In this document: positions 10,964-19,327 of the stretch, piece by piece | Numbering within the stretch: position 1 is the first letter of the stretch | How the letters are laid out: each line of letters begins with the position of its first letter | Assembly: GCA_003248315.1 (NCBI GenBank) | Contig: QKWM01000004.1 | Coordinates: 1,984,001-2,048,000 of the forward strand | Direction of reading: 5' to 3' | DNA length: 64,000 nt | Origin: Streptomyces sp. SW4 | GTDB lineage: Bacteria > Actinomycetota > Actinomycetes > Streptomycetales > Streptomycetaceae | Translations under genes and position numbers: made by a program | The notes under the pieces: model-generated | What the model was told of the DNA's origin: nothing | Databases searched by the model: none | Seen by the model: only the letters and a program-made list of their open reading frames with translations

Positions 10964-11790
10964 GACAGCGGCCGGTACACGGAGACGCACATCTTGCGGC
11001 TGTCGCCGCCGTCGAAGGGCTGCTCGCGCCAGCCGGAGTAGCGGGCGGACAGTTCCAGGCGGGCGATGCCGGCGAGGAGGTCGAGTTCGCTGGGCCACAG
11101 GTAGCGCATCACCGTGGTCGCCGAGGTGGGCGGCTCGCCGTCCAGGAACAGGGTGTTGTGGACCATCATGTTCTGCGAGGCGGGCAGCACCCCGATCGAC
11201 TCGATCATGGCTCCGCGCCCGGCGACGGGATAGGTGCTGATCTCGTTCTTCTTCTGCACGTGGTAGTCGCTGGGGTCGAACGTCTCGACGACGACGTGCC
11301 CGTCGGGCGCGGTGTGCCGGGCGACGGCGTGCATCAGGGCGATCTGCTCGTCCGGTGCGACCGCGCAGCACAGTGAGTTGAACGGCGCGAGGACGACGTC
11401 GAAGACGCGGCCGAGGTCGAGCGAGGCGAAGTCGGCGTGGACGGGCGTGATCCGGCCCTCCGGGTCCTTTTCGGCGAGCCGGGCGAGCATCCCGGCGGAG
11501 GAGTCGACGCCGTGCACCCGGAAGCCCTTGTCGGCGAGCGGCAGGGCCACCCGGCCGGTGCCGACGCCGAGTTCGAGGACGCTCGCGCCGGGCTCGGTGA
11601 GGGTGAGCAGGAAGTCGGCGACGTCCTCCAGGTCGGGGGTGCTCGGGTAGATCTCGTCGTACACCTCGGCGAGGGCGTCGCTGTAGGCGGTGGTCAGCGC
11701 GGTACCGAGCCCACCGGTGGGCTCGGCGGCCCCGGCGCTCTCGGCGCTCTCGGCGCTCTCGTCGGCGCGGGCGGTGGTGGTCGTGGTCAT
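10960..11790 (-). CDS. lxmM: SAM-dependent methyltransferase, probable N-terminal N,N-dimethylation
   Basis: 276 residues, intact. Class I methyltransferase: motif I VLELGVGTGRVALPL, motif II-like GVDSSAGML, and APFNSLCC after motif III. The N-terminus has a repeated ADESAESAESAG stretch. GGGAGACGG precedes the ATG. In the lexapeptide cluster the methyltransferase converts Phe1 to N,N-dimethyl-Phe. The predicted core here also begins with Phe, so the same product group is likely. It is linked by 4-base overlaps to the HopA1-type gene upstream and the M16 peptidase downstream. Confidence 0.85.
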   Translation of the reverse strand: MTTTTTARADESAESAESAGAAEPTGGLGTALTTAYSDALAEVYDEIYPSTPDLEDVADFLLTLTEPGASVLELGVGTGRVALPLADKGFRVHGVDSSAGMLARLAEKDPEGRITPVHADFASLDLGRVFDVVLAPFNSLCCAVAPDEQIALMHAVARHTAPDGHVVVETFDPSDYHVQKKNEISTYPVAGRGAMIESIGVLPASQNMMVHNTLFLDGEPPTSATTVMRYLWPSELDLLAGIARLELSARYSGWREQPFDGGDSRKMCVSVYRPLS

Positions 11791-12826
11791 CGTCCGTCTC
11801 CCGGGCGGGTGTCGAGGTTCCTGTGGGGGTGCAGCGGGTCGATGCCGGCCTCGTGGAAGGCCCGTACGACGTGCTCCTCGCGGGCTTCTCGGGCGGTCGC
11901 GCCGGCGAGGGCGGCGGCGATCAGCCCGGAGGCGACGGCGAAGGCGCGGTGCTGCCCGAAGCTCATGCCGTCCTGCCGGGGCGCGGGTCGCGCGGGTCCC
12001 AGGCTGCGGCCACACCGGGCGCGAGTTCCTCGGTGAACACCGAGGTGGTGGGCCGGTCAGGGTGCCGGCGTACGGGACGACCGCGGCGGCGACCGCCCGT
12101 TCGCCGGGCCGGTGGTCGCCGTGCAGGTAGACGACGATCGCGTCCCGGCGCGGGAAGTCCTGCGGGTCGGAGAGCACCTTGGCGTGGTAGCGGGCCTCGG
12201 CCGCCTCCAGCGCGCCGAGGACCGCGCCCCACAGCACGACGGCCGCGTCCGCGTCCCGCGCGTGCAGGAACAGCCGCCGTACGGCCCCGGCGGGGCGGGG
12301 CAGCGGGCGGGAGCCCATGACGTAGAAGAAGCCGGGGACAGCGCGGGCCGGGCGGCCTCCAGGGCGAGTTCGACGTACGCGCCGGGCTCGGGCGGGACGG
12401 CCGGGGCGAGCAGCCGGTCGGCGGGGACGCGGGCGGTGACCTCCGGGAGGCGGACGACGAGCCGGTCGCCGTCGGGCCGCCGGTCCACCGCGACGAGCCG
12501 GCCCCGGGTGGGGTGGTGGCGTGCGGGACGGCGGAGGCGAGCCGGCGCTCCAGGGCGGGGTCCCGCAGGGTGCGGCGCGGCGGCGGCCCGTCGGGGAGGG
12601 CGGCGTGGTGGCGGCCGGCGTGGAGTTCCTCGTAGAGGGCGTTGGTGAGCCGGCCGCGCAGGTCGCGCGGGCTGTCGGCGGTGACCGTGCGCCCGGCGAC
12701 GGTGGCCTCGCGGGCGTCCGGGGCGACGGTGACGGCGGTGAGCGCGGCGGTCAGCCGGGGGCGAGCCCCGGTGCGGGGCGACGGGGCGGCGCCCCGCACC
12801 GGGGCGTCCGTGAGGGGGAGGGTCAT
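11787..12826 (-). CDS. lxmY: HopA1-fold lyase of the class V lanthipeptide synthetase (four frameshifts)
   Basis: About 347 residues after four restored bases. The C-terminal half shows the HopA1 effector-family pattern: FFYVMGSRPLP, VRRLFLHARDADAA, YHAKVLSDPQDFPRRDAIVV, TSVFTEELAPGVAAAWDP, then a final SFGQHRAFAVASGLIAAALA. In class V lanthipeptide pathways (and thioamitides) a HopA1 protein acts with a kinase: Ser/Thr phosphorylated by the kinase lose phosphate to give Dha/Dhb. The ATG at 12826 and the TGA at 11787 overlap the neighbouring genes by 4 nt each. Which published letter (Y) applies is from memory. Confidence 0.8.
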
Positions 12827-13999
12827 CGGGGGCTCCCGTTCGGGGTGGGCGTGGCGAGGCCCAGCGTGCGGGCGGCGCCCGCCGGGTCCAGCAGGACGGT
12901 GCGGCCGATGCCGGCGGCGGCGCGGGCGACCGGGTTGAGGGTGGCGTGCGATTCGGCGGTGGCGATGAGCCGGTCGTACAGGTGCCATCCGGCGTACGCG
13001 GCGGCCCGCTCGGGCAGGCCGGCGTCGTCCGCGGGGCGTGCGGGCGGCACTCCAGGTAGCCCCGCCAGAAGGCCGCGATCCGGGGCAGGTACCGGCGCAG
13101 ACCGGCCGAGCCGCGCGTCACGATCTCCTCGTGGGTCAGCCCGAACCCGGCGCCCGCCTCCTCCTCGCCCGGTGCCGTGCCGGTCGGCGCGAACACGGAG
13201 TAGGTGGCGTGGAAGAGCCATTCCCCGGCGAACGCGCCCACGTCCCGGGCGGGGTCGGCGAGACGGAACTCCTCCCAGTCGACCAGGTACAGCTCGCCGG
13301 TGCCCTCGTCGGCGCGGACGAACTGGTCGAAGCGCAGGTCGCAGTGGGCCGGGGTGAGCGGCACGGTCCGCTCCAGGTCCCGCAGCCGGTGCAGCGCGGC
13401 GACCACCTCGGTGTCGTCCTGGACGAGCTGCCAGGCGGCGATCTGGGCCATGCTGCGCTCCTGGACGGCGCTCCACGGCAGCGCCCGCAGCCACTCCAGG
13501 GGCGGCAGCGGGGCCTGTCCGGTGTCCAGGCCGTCGCCGGGCGGCAGGGCGTGCAGGGTGCCGACGGCCCGCCCGGCCTCCTGGCACAGGGCGTCGTCGA
13601 ACTCGCCGTCCAGGGCAAGTTCGGCGCCCGAGCGGGCGCCGGGCACCAGCCGGTGCACGGTCACCCCGGCGGCGGGTCCGCGCCGAGCAGCGCGGGCGAG
13701 CGCAGCGGCGAGCCGGGCGGCAGTTGCGCGGCCAGTTCCTCGAAGCCGAGCGAGCGGTGCAGTTCGGGACAGGTGCCGCCGTCCGGCAGCGGGGTGACCG
13801 TCTTGACGAAGACGTGCGCGCCGGTGGTGGTGGGCCCGGCCCAGTTGTCGTTGCGCCCGCCGAACGCGGTGACCGCCTCGGGGTCGAGCCGCCCGAGGCC
13901 GAGCCGCGCGAGCAGCGCGCCGACGGCGGGGACGGTGTCCAGCCCGGTGGGCCGGTAGCGCTGCCGGGTCGGCGGCCGTTCGGTCGTGGTCGTGGTCAT
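12823..13999 (-). CDS. lxmK: Aminoglycoside-phosphotransferase-fold kinase of the class V synthetase (two frameshifts)
   Basis: About 392 residues once bases near 13672 and 13040 are restored. APH fold: nucleotide-binding Lys in AHVFVKTVTPL, catalytic loop PAHCDLRFDQFVR, metal-binding VDWEEFRLADPARDVG. The catalytic Asp is kept; the Asn usual five residues later appears as Gln. The predicted role is ATP-dependent phosphorylation of precursor Ser/Thr before elimination by the HopA1 partner. The run of ACC codons (MTTTTTE) at the start resembles that of the methyltransferase gene. 4-base overlaps on both sides fix the start and stop. Confidence 0.8.
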
Positions 14000-15026
14000 G
14001 GTGTGGTGGCTCCCCGGGGACCGCGCGGCGGCCCTCCTCGTCGATCAGGTCAGCGATGAAGGCGGTGTAGTCGGTGAGTTCGTCGCTCCAGCCGCAGTAG
14101 GCGGCGAAGTCCCGTGCGTGGGCGGCGATCCGGACGACGGCGGCCCGGGCCGCCAGGTCCCGGTCCGCGCCGGGCCCGTAGGCGTCGAGCAGCACCCGGG
14201 GCAGCAGTGGGCCGCCGGGGTCCTCCATCGCCGGTACGGCCCAGGCGAGTTCGGCGAGGTCCCCCAGCAGCCAGCCCAGGTCCAGTTCGGGCCGGGCGGC
14301 CCCCAGGTCCTCGCCGGTCAGCAGCGCCACCGGGCCCCGGTGCAGGGGCGGGACCAGCGCGCCGAGGGAGGCGAAGCCGTGCACGAGCACCGTGCCGCCG
14401 CCGGGTCCGGCCAGGCCGGCGCACCAGGAGCGCAGCCGGTCCAGGCGGGCGGGGCCCCAGGCGCGTACGGCGTGCTCGCGCAGGCGGGCGAGGGCCGGTG
14501 CGCCGCCGCCGTCGTCACCGGCGCCGGCGCAGTGGCCGTCGTCGCCGTCGAGGAAGGCGCGCAGCCGGGCCAGTGCCGGCGGGACGCCCGCCGGTGCCGG
14601 GGCGGCGGTCGTGTGCAGGTCCCGCAGGGCGAGCCCGGCCGCGGCCAGCGCGTGCGCCACCAGGCGCCGTACCGCCGGGCGCGGGTCGCGCAGCCAGGCG
14701 GCGGCCGAGTACGGGCCGTCCGCGAGGTGCGCGAGCCCGCCCGCCGACGGGCGCCCGACGGCCAGACGGGCGCCGGAGGTGTGCCGGGGGACGTACGGCA
14801 CGAGCGGTGCCCGGGGCGGCCCGGCCGCGGCGGGCCCGGGCCCCTGCCACCACGCGAACCGCCCGTCGGCGGTCCGCTCGACCCGCGTGACCTGGAGCCC
14901 GGTGACGAACTCGGCGACGGCACTCCCGCCGTCCTCCCCACGCGCCGCGACGGCACTCACGCCGTCCTCCCCACTCGCCGCCACGACGCTCACGCCACCC
15001 TCCCCACTCGCCGCGACGGCACTCAC
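13996..15026 (-). CDS. lxmX: Degenerate APH-fold protein of the class V cluster (LxmX-type), with N-terminal repeats
   Basis: About 343 residues after one restored G near 14010. The body has LVPYVPRHTSGARLAVGRPS, LVHGFASLGALVPPL, LLTGEDLGAARPELDLGWLLGDLAEL. This resembles the catalytic and metal loops of APH kinases with HGD changed to HGF and no catalytic Asn, so kinase activity is unlikely. It may be the third synthetase component, suggested to act in cyclisation. The first 38 residues are imperfect repeats of SAVAASGEDGV. GTG 15026 overlaps the decarboxylase stop (GTGA), and the restored stop overlaps the kinase ATG. Confidence 0.7.
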
Positions 15027-15633
15027 GCCGCCTCCTCCTCGCGCCGGGCCCGCGCGTACGCCCCGACGCACAGCCCATCAGCTCCGACAGGGGTGCCGCG
15101 CCCCCGTCCTCCGTCTCGCCGGTGCTGGCGCTGACCGCGGGCACGGTCGGCGCGACGACGACGCCGGGGCGGGACCGCAGGGTGTCGAGGTGGCCCCGGA
15201 CGACGGGGCTGAGCTGGGCGCCGGGCGGCAGCGACGGGGCGACGCCGACCAGCGCCGAGGTCGACTGCAGGGCGCACAGCAGCGGGGTGTCGGTGAGGCC
15301 GAGCGCATAACGGCTCACGAAATGCAGGGTGGCCGGATGGACGAGGACCAGATCGGGCCAGCGGGCCAGTTCCACGTGCGGGGCGGCGCCGGGCCCGGCC
15401 TCGTTCCAGTCGTCGGTGAAAACGTCCTTTCCCGAGAGCGCGGAAATCGCGTCCGCCGAAACGAAACGACGGGCCGAACGGGTCAGCACGACCCGTTTCT
15501 CCATCTCCGGAAAGGTATTGCTCAGCCAGTTGGTCCAGAAGGGCAGAAATGCCACGCTGAGCGCTCCGGTGCCGACGAGGAGCACCCGCCGGAACCCGGG
15601 GTCCGCGACTCCCGTGGGGTCCGGGACCTCCAT
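15023..15633 (-). CDS. lxmD: Flavoprotein (HFCD family) peptidyl-cysteine decarboxylase
   Basis: About 203 residues after one restored G near 15074. Flavodoxin-like fold of the EpiD/Dfp family: VLLVGTGALSVAFLPFW, the active-site His block PHVELARWPDLVLVHPAT, HFVSRYALGLTDTPLL. The family oxidatively decarboxylates the C-terminal Cys of a RiPP precursor to an enethiol, which then closes an AviCys/AviMeCys ring. The precursor encoded just upstream ends in Cys. AGGAGGAGG lies before the ATG. First gene after the precursor hairpin; the stop overlaps the next GTG. Confidence 0.88.
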
Positions 15634-15671
15634 GACCGTTCCTCCTCCTGGACGTGCGGTGGGCGTTGCCC

Positions 15672-15706
15672 GGGGAGGGGCCGGCGGCCGGCGCCGGCCC
15701 CTCCCC
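15672..15706. terminator. Hairpin between precursor gene and decarboxylase gene
   Basis: Perfect 14-bp inverted repeat (GGGGAGGGGCCGGC and complement) with a 7-nt loop, 26 bp downstream of the precursor stop. In RiPP operons such a structure partly terminates transcription or protects the short precursor transcript, so that the precursor is made in excess over the enzymes. That function is inference. Confidence 0.7.
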
Positions 15707-15731
15707 GCGGGTCACTGAGCGGTGTCTCCGG

Positions 15732-15950
15732 TCAGCACTTCTTCTCGATGGTCTTGGCGGTCAGCGAGCCCAGGGCCGCGGCGCACTGCTGCGAGGAGCG
15801 GGCCGTGATGATGGTCGCGCGGATCGCCCACGGGATGGTCGGGCTGAACGCGGGCGCGGCGTCCTTGCCGTCGTACAGGCCCAGCTCCTCGGCGGAGGTG
15901 TAGGCGGTGTAGCCCTCGAACAGGTCCTTCTCGTTCTGCGTGGACTGCAT
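15732..15950 (-). CDS. lxmA: Class V lanthipeptide precursor (lexapeptide-type)
   Basis: 72 residues. Leader of 34 residues (MQSTQNEKDLFEGYTAYTSA onward, acidic, with LGLYDGKD). The predicted core is the last 38 residues, from FSPTIPW to TIEKKC. It has 9 Ser/Thr and only two Cys (core positions 22 and 38). The C-terminal Cys fits AviMeCys formation with Thr33 (T-x4-C); Cys22 can close a ring with a nearby Ser/Thr. A 38-residue core with N-terminal Phe is what I remember of lexapeptide; identity cannot be checked here. GGGAGAGAACA precedes the ATG. The cleavage site is inferred from the Phe start and core length. Confidence 0.88.
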   Translation of the reverse strand: MQSTQNEKDLFEGYTAYTSAEELGLYDGKDAAPAFSPTIPWAIRATIITARSSQQCAAALGSLTAKTIEKKC

Positions 15951-16041
15951 TGTTCTCTCCCTTGTGAATGGTGTTCCGCTGCCGTTCGCTGCGGACAGGA
16001 GAAATATGGCCCACCGAAACAACCGCCCGCTATTGTCAGTT

Positions 16042-16131
16042 GCGGCATCACCGCAACCGGCATTGCCCAACCCGGTATTGCCGCAAGCGGTGTTGCCGCG
16101 TCCGGCATTGCCGCAATCGCCAATACCGCGC
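16042..16131. repeat. Six 15-bp tandem repeats in the divergent precursor/transporter promoter region
   Basis: Units 16042-16056, 16057-16071, 16072-16086, 16087-16101, 16102-16116 and a weaker 16117-16131 follow the consensus CCGGCATTGCCGCAA. They lie between the starts of the precursor gene (minus) and the ABC transporter (plus). A 15-bp period gives about 1.4 helical turns, so they may be repeated binding sites of a cluster regulator. Confidence 0.75.
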
Positions 16132-16160
16132 GCCCGGTGCGCCCGCGTAGAAAGAACAGG

Positions 16161-17948
16161 GTGAAGACACCTGACTCATCCACCACCCAGGCCCCGCGGC
16201 CCGCGCCCCGGCCGCCGCTGCGGGCCCTGCTCGCCCACGCGCGCCCGCACCGGCGCGTCCTCCTGCTGGTCCTGGCGCTGACCCTCGCGGGCAGCGCGGC
16301 CGGGCTGGCCCAGCCGATGGTCGTCGAGTCGGCGCTCACGGCGCTCATGACCGGCAAGGGCCTGCGCGACGAGATCCTGCTGATGCTGGCCCTGCTGGCC
16401 GGCTCGATCGTGCTCACCTGGTCCCAGGCCCTGGTCAGCGAGCGCACCGCGGAGAAGGTCGTCCTGCATGTGCGCCGCGGGCTGATCCACCGTCTGATCC
16501 GGCTGCGCACCGGCGAGCTGGACAAGACCGAGCCCGGCGGGCTGACCACCCGCGTGACCTCGGACAGCACGCTCGTCCAGCACGCGGCGACCAGCGGCGT
16601 CATCCAGCTGCTGGACGGAGGCATCCATCTGCTGGCCACCATCGTCCTGATGGGCATGACGAGCCTGCCGCTGCTCGGCATCACCTCCGGCGTCCTGCTG
16701 GTCGTCGGACTGGCCATGGGCGTGGTGATGCCGCGGATCCGCAAGGTCACCACCCGGGCCCAGACCTCGGTCGGCGAGATCGGCGCCGCCCTGGACCGCG
16801 CGCTCGGCGCCGCCCGGACGGTGAAGGCCAACGGCGGCGAGGCGACGGAGACCGCGCGGGCCGTCGCCGCGGCCGAGGACGCCTACCGGGCGGGCCTGGC
16901 CGGCGCCCGCTACCACGCGGCGATCGCGGTGCTGTCGGCGCTCGTCGTCCAGGCCTCGTTCCTGGCGGTCATCGGCTTCGGCGGCGCCCTGGTCGCCACC
17001 GGCACCCTCGACCTGGCGGCGCTGATCGCCTTCCTGCTCTACCTGTTCAACCTCGGCGGCCCGGTGCTCTCCCTGGTCGGCGGCACCACCTCGCTCCAGC
17101 AGGGCCTCGGCGCGCTCACCCGGATCGAGGAGGTCGAGCGGATGGAGATCGAGACGGACGTGGACCTCGCACCGGCCCGCCCGTCCGGCCCGCCGCCCCG
17201 GGTCACCCTGGAGAACGTCACCTTCGCCTACCCGGGGCGCGCCACCACCCTCGACGACGTCAGCCTCACCGCCCCGGCCGGCGGTGTCACCGCGCTGGTC
17301 GGCCCCTCCGGCAGCGGCAAGACGACCGTCTTCTCCCTCCTGCAGCGGTTCTACGACGTCGACGCCGGCCGGGTCCTGCTCGACGGCACCGACATCACCA
17401 CGCTCAGCCGCGCCGAGGTGCGCCGCCGCATCGCCTACGTCGAGCAGGACACGCCGATGCTCGCGGGCACCCTGCGCGAGAACCTCCTGTACGCCGCACC
17501 CGACGCCACCGACGAGGAGGTCGAACGGGTGCTGCGGGACACCCTGCTCGACTCGCTCGCCGCCCGGCTCCCCGAGGGCCTGGACACCCAGGTCGGCGCC
17601 CGCGGCCTGGCCCTGTCCGGCGGGGAACGCCAGCGGCTGGCCATCGCCCGCGCCCTGCTGCGCCGGCCGCAGGTGCTGCTGCTGGACGAGGCGACCGCCC
17701 ACCTGGACGGCCTGAGCGAGACCGCCCTGCGCCACACCGTGGAGCGGGCCGCCGAGCACTGCACGGTCATCCTCATCGCCCACCGCCTGTCCACGGTGAC
17801 CTCCGCCGACCACATGGTGCTGCTCGCCGGCGGCCGCGTGCGCGACCATGGACGGCACGGGGAACTCCTGGGCAGGGACGAGCTGTACCGGGACCTCGCG
17901 GCCACCCAGCTGACCGCCGCGGGGCGTGAGCCCACCCCCCACACCTGA
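16161..17948 (+). CDS. lxmT: ABC exporter (TMD-NBD half-transporter) of the lanthipeptide cluster
   Basis: 595 residues from GTG 16161, intact. N-terminal six-helix type I exporter domain (roughly residues 25-300), then a nucleotide-binding domain with Walker A GPSGSGKTT, signature LSGGERQRLAIARAL, Walker B VLLLDEATAHLD and H-loop IAHRLST. No C39 peptidase domain, so leader cleavage is by other enzymes, consistent with the two M16 genes. It is transcribed divergently from the precursor operon. The upstream frame stays open through the 15-bp repeats (GIAAS-type peptide repeats), but VKTPDSS is taken as start because the repeat region looks regulatory. Confidence 0.88.
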   Translation: MKTPDSSTTQAPRPAPRPPLRALLAHARPHRRVLLLVLALTLAGSAAGLAQPMVVESALTALMTGKGLRDEILLMLALLAGSIVLTWSQALVSERTAEKVVLHVRRGLIHRLIRLRTGELDKTEPGGLTTRVTSDSTLVQHAATSGVIQLLDGGIHLLATIVLMGMTSLPLLGITSGVLLVVGLAMGVVMPRIRKVTTRAQTSVGEIGAALDRALGAARTVKANGGEATETARAVAAAEDAYRAGLAGARYHAAIAVLSALVVQASFLAVIGFGGALVATGTLDLAALIAFLLYLFNLGGPVLSLVGGTTSLQQGLGALTRIEEVERMEIETDVDLAPARPSGPPPRVTLENVTFAYPGRATTLDDVSLTAPAGGVTALVGPSGSGKTTVFSLLQRFYDVDAGRVLLDGTDITTLSRAEVRRRIAYVEQDTPMLAGTLRENLLYAAPDATDEEVERVLRDTLLDSLAARLPEGLDTQVGARGLALSGGERQRLAIARALLRRPQVLLLDEATAHLDGLSETALRHTVERAAEHCTVILIAHRLSTVTSADHMVLLAGGRVRDHGRHGELLGRDELYRDLAATQLTAAGREPTPHT

Positions 17949-17991
17949 CGTACTGACCACCCGTCAGAACCGCACAGCAAAGGAACACCGC

Positions 17992-18695
17992 ATGCCGAAG
18001 GACCCGGCGCCCGCGACCTCGCTCGACAAGCGCGACACCCCCACGACGAGCCCACCGAGCCCACCGAGCCCACCGCGCAGACCGCGCACACCGCGCACAC
18101 CGCAGCGCCCGAGGACATCGGGCGGTCCGGACAGCCCGGCCGGCCCGAAGAGCCGGAGGACTTCGAGGAGTTCGAGGAGGATCCGGTCCGGGAGACCGTG
18201 GCCGAGGACGAGCGGTTCGGCACGATAACCGTCCATCTGGACACCGAGCTGGGCGAGGTCGTCGTCGAGGGCGAGCGCGTCCCCCGGATCGACCTGTACC
18301 GCGAGGAGGACACCGAGGCCGACCCCCACGTGCCCGTCGGCACCCGGGACCGGGCCCTGCTCACGCTGAAGATCGACGGGGAGGAGGCGGAGATCGTCCC
18401 GGCGAAGGGGCGGCTGACCCGGCGCTCGTTCGCCGTCGACGTCCGCTTCGGGGACGGCAGCTGGCGGCTGGTGCCCGACTCCATCCCGGGCAGCCGGCTG
18501 CTGCGCGGCGAGGAGCACCTCGGGGACTTCTCCTCCGACGGCGACGGGCACGTCCTGGCCGAGTGGCGCGAGGGCGCCGAGCCGGAGGCCCTGGACGTGG
18601 CCCTCGGTTACGCGCTGGCGGCCGGGTTCGGCACCGGCGCCCAGCCGATGTGGATGCTGGCGGTCGAGGCGGTCGGCGACATGCTTCCCGGCTGA
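17992..18695 (+). CDS. Acidic protein of unknown function downstream of the exporter (one frameshift)
   Basis: About 234 residues if one C is restored in the run near 18035. It starts MPKDPAPATSLDKRD, then a low-complexity EPTEPTEPT/AHTAHTA stretch and a very acidic segment (PEEPEDFEEFEEDP). A folded-looking part contains ITVHLDTELGEVVVEGE, LTLKIDGEEAEIVPAKGRL and VDVRFGDGSWRLVPDS. I do not recognise the family. It lies 43 bp after the exporter on the same strand and is probably co-transcribed, so it may belong to the cluster (export, immunity or regulation). Confidence 0.65.
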
Positions 18696-18715
18696 CGGCC
18701 GCCCCGGGGCGCGAG

Positions 18716-18746
18716 GAGCCCCTCCGGTGCCGTACCGGAGGGGCTC
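18716..18746. terminator. Bidirectional terminator
   Basis: 13-bp perfect stem (GAGCCCCTCCGGT and complement) with a 5-nt loop, between the convergent stops at 18695 and 18766. It marks the right end of the exporter transcript. Confidence 0.85.
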
Positions 18747-18765
18747 TGGGCGTTCCGGGGCGCGG

Positions 18766-19029
18766 TCAGCCGCGCACGCCCCGGATGTCGTCCGCGTACA
18801 GGTGCGAGACGATCGCCGCCTCGAAGCGCGACGTGAGGTCCAGCTTGCGCACGATGCTCGCGGTGTGCGCCCGCACGGTGCGCTCCGTGATGCCGAGCCG
18901 GCGGGCGAGCCGGCGGTTCTGCTCCCCGGTCGCGAGCAGCAGCAGGACCTCGCGCTCGCGGTCGGTGAGCGCGGAGAAGTCCGGCGCGTGCTGCCGGGTG
19001 AGCACCTTCTCCTGGACGACGACAGCCAT
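18766..19029 (-). CDS. Single-domain LuxR-type regulator
   Basis: 87 residues, almost only a GerE-type DNA-binding domain: FSALTDREREVLLLLATGEQ, ARRLGITERTVRAHTASIVR, KLDLTSRFEAAI. No receiver or sensor domain precedes it; the N-terminus is MAVVVQEKVLTRQHAPD. AGGGGGAAAC lies directly before the ATG. It is divergent from the TrmB/LuxR-type regulator at 19328. Stand-alone HTH proteins of this kind are often RiPP or antibiotic cluster regulators, so control of the neighbouring lanthipeptide operon is possible. Confidence 0.85.
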   Translation of the reverse strand: MAVVVQEKVLTRQHAPDFSALTDREREVLLLLATGEQNRRLARRLGITERTVRAHTASIVRKLDLTSRFEAAIVSHLYADDIRGVRG

Positions 19030-19327
19030 GTTTCCCCCTGGTTGTTTCCGGACGTGTCGCATCGTGTCGGCTCGTGGCCGGCGTGCGCGTCGGTCGGTGT
19101 CCGACGCCTCCCAGCCTGCCAAGAGCCGGGCCGCCGGACAGGCGCCGCGGGCCGCAGCTTGCTGCACCGCGACGGCACCATCCTGCCGAGCGGCGACCCC
19201 GGGCCTTGACCAACGCATTACCCTGTGTCCTGATCATTTCGGTGGATTCCGCATCGTCGCGGCCTGACCAGCCGCGCCCGGTGACGTGTCCGCCGGCCCG
19301 CGCAGTACGGGAGGACCACGGGGAAGG

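Noticed and set aside
12057..15071. A single 1004-residue minus-strand protein
   Set aside because: Artefact of frame changes: it joins the LxmX-type, kinase and lyase genes, partly in wrong frames. The 4-base overlaps show separate genes.
16042..16131. CRISPR array
   Set aside because: 15-bp contiguous repeats without spacers and without cas genes; better read as tandem regulatory repeats.
7240..18695. Thioamitide (thioviridamide-type) cluster
   Set aside because: Kinase, HopA1-type and flavoprotein genes are shared, but YcaO and TfuA genes for thioamidation are absent, and the M16 pair and F420 reductase fit class V lanthipeptides.
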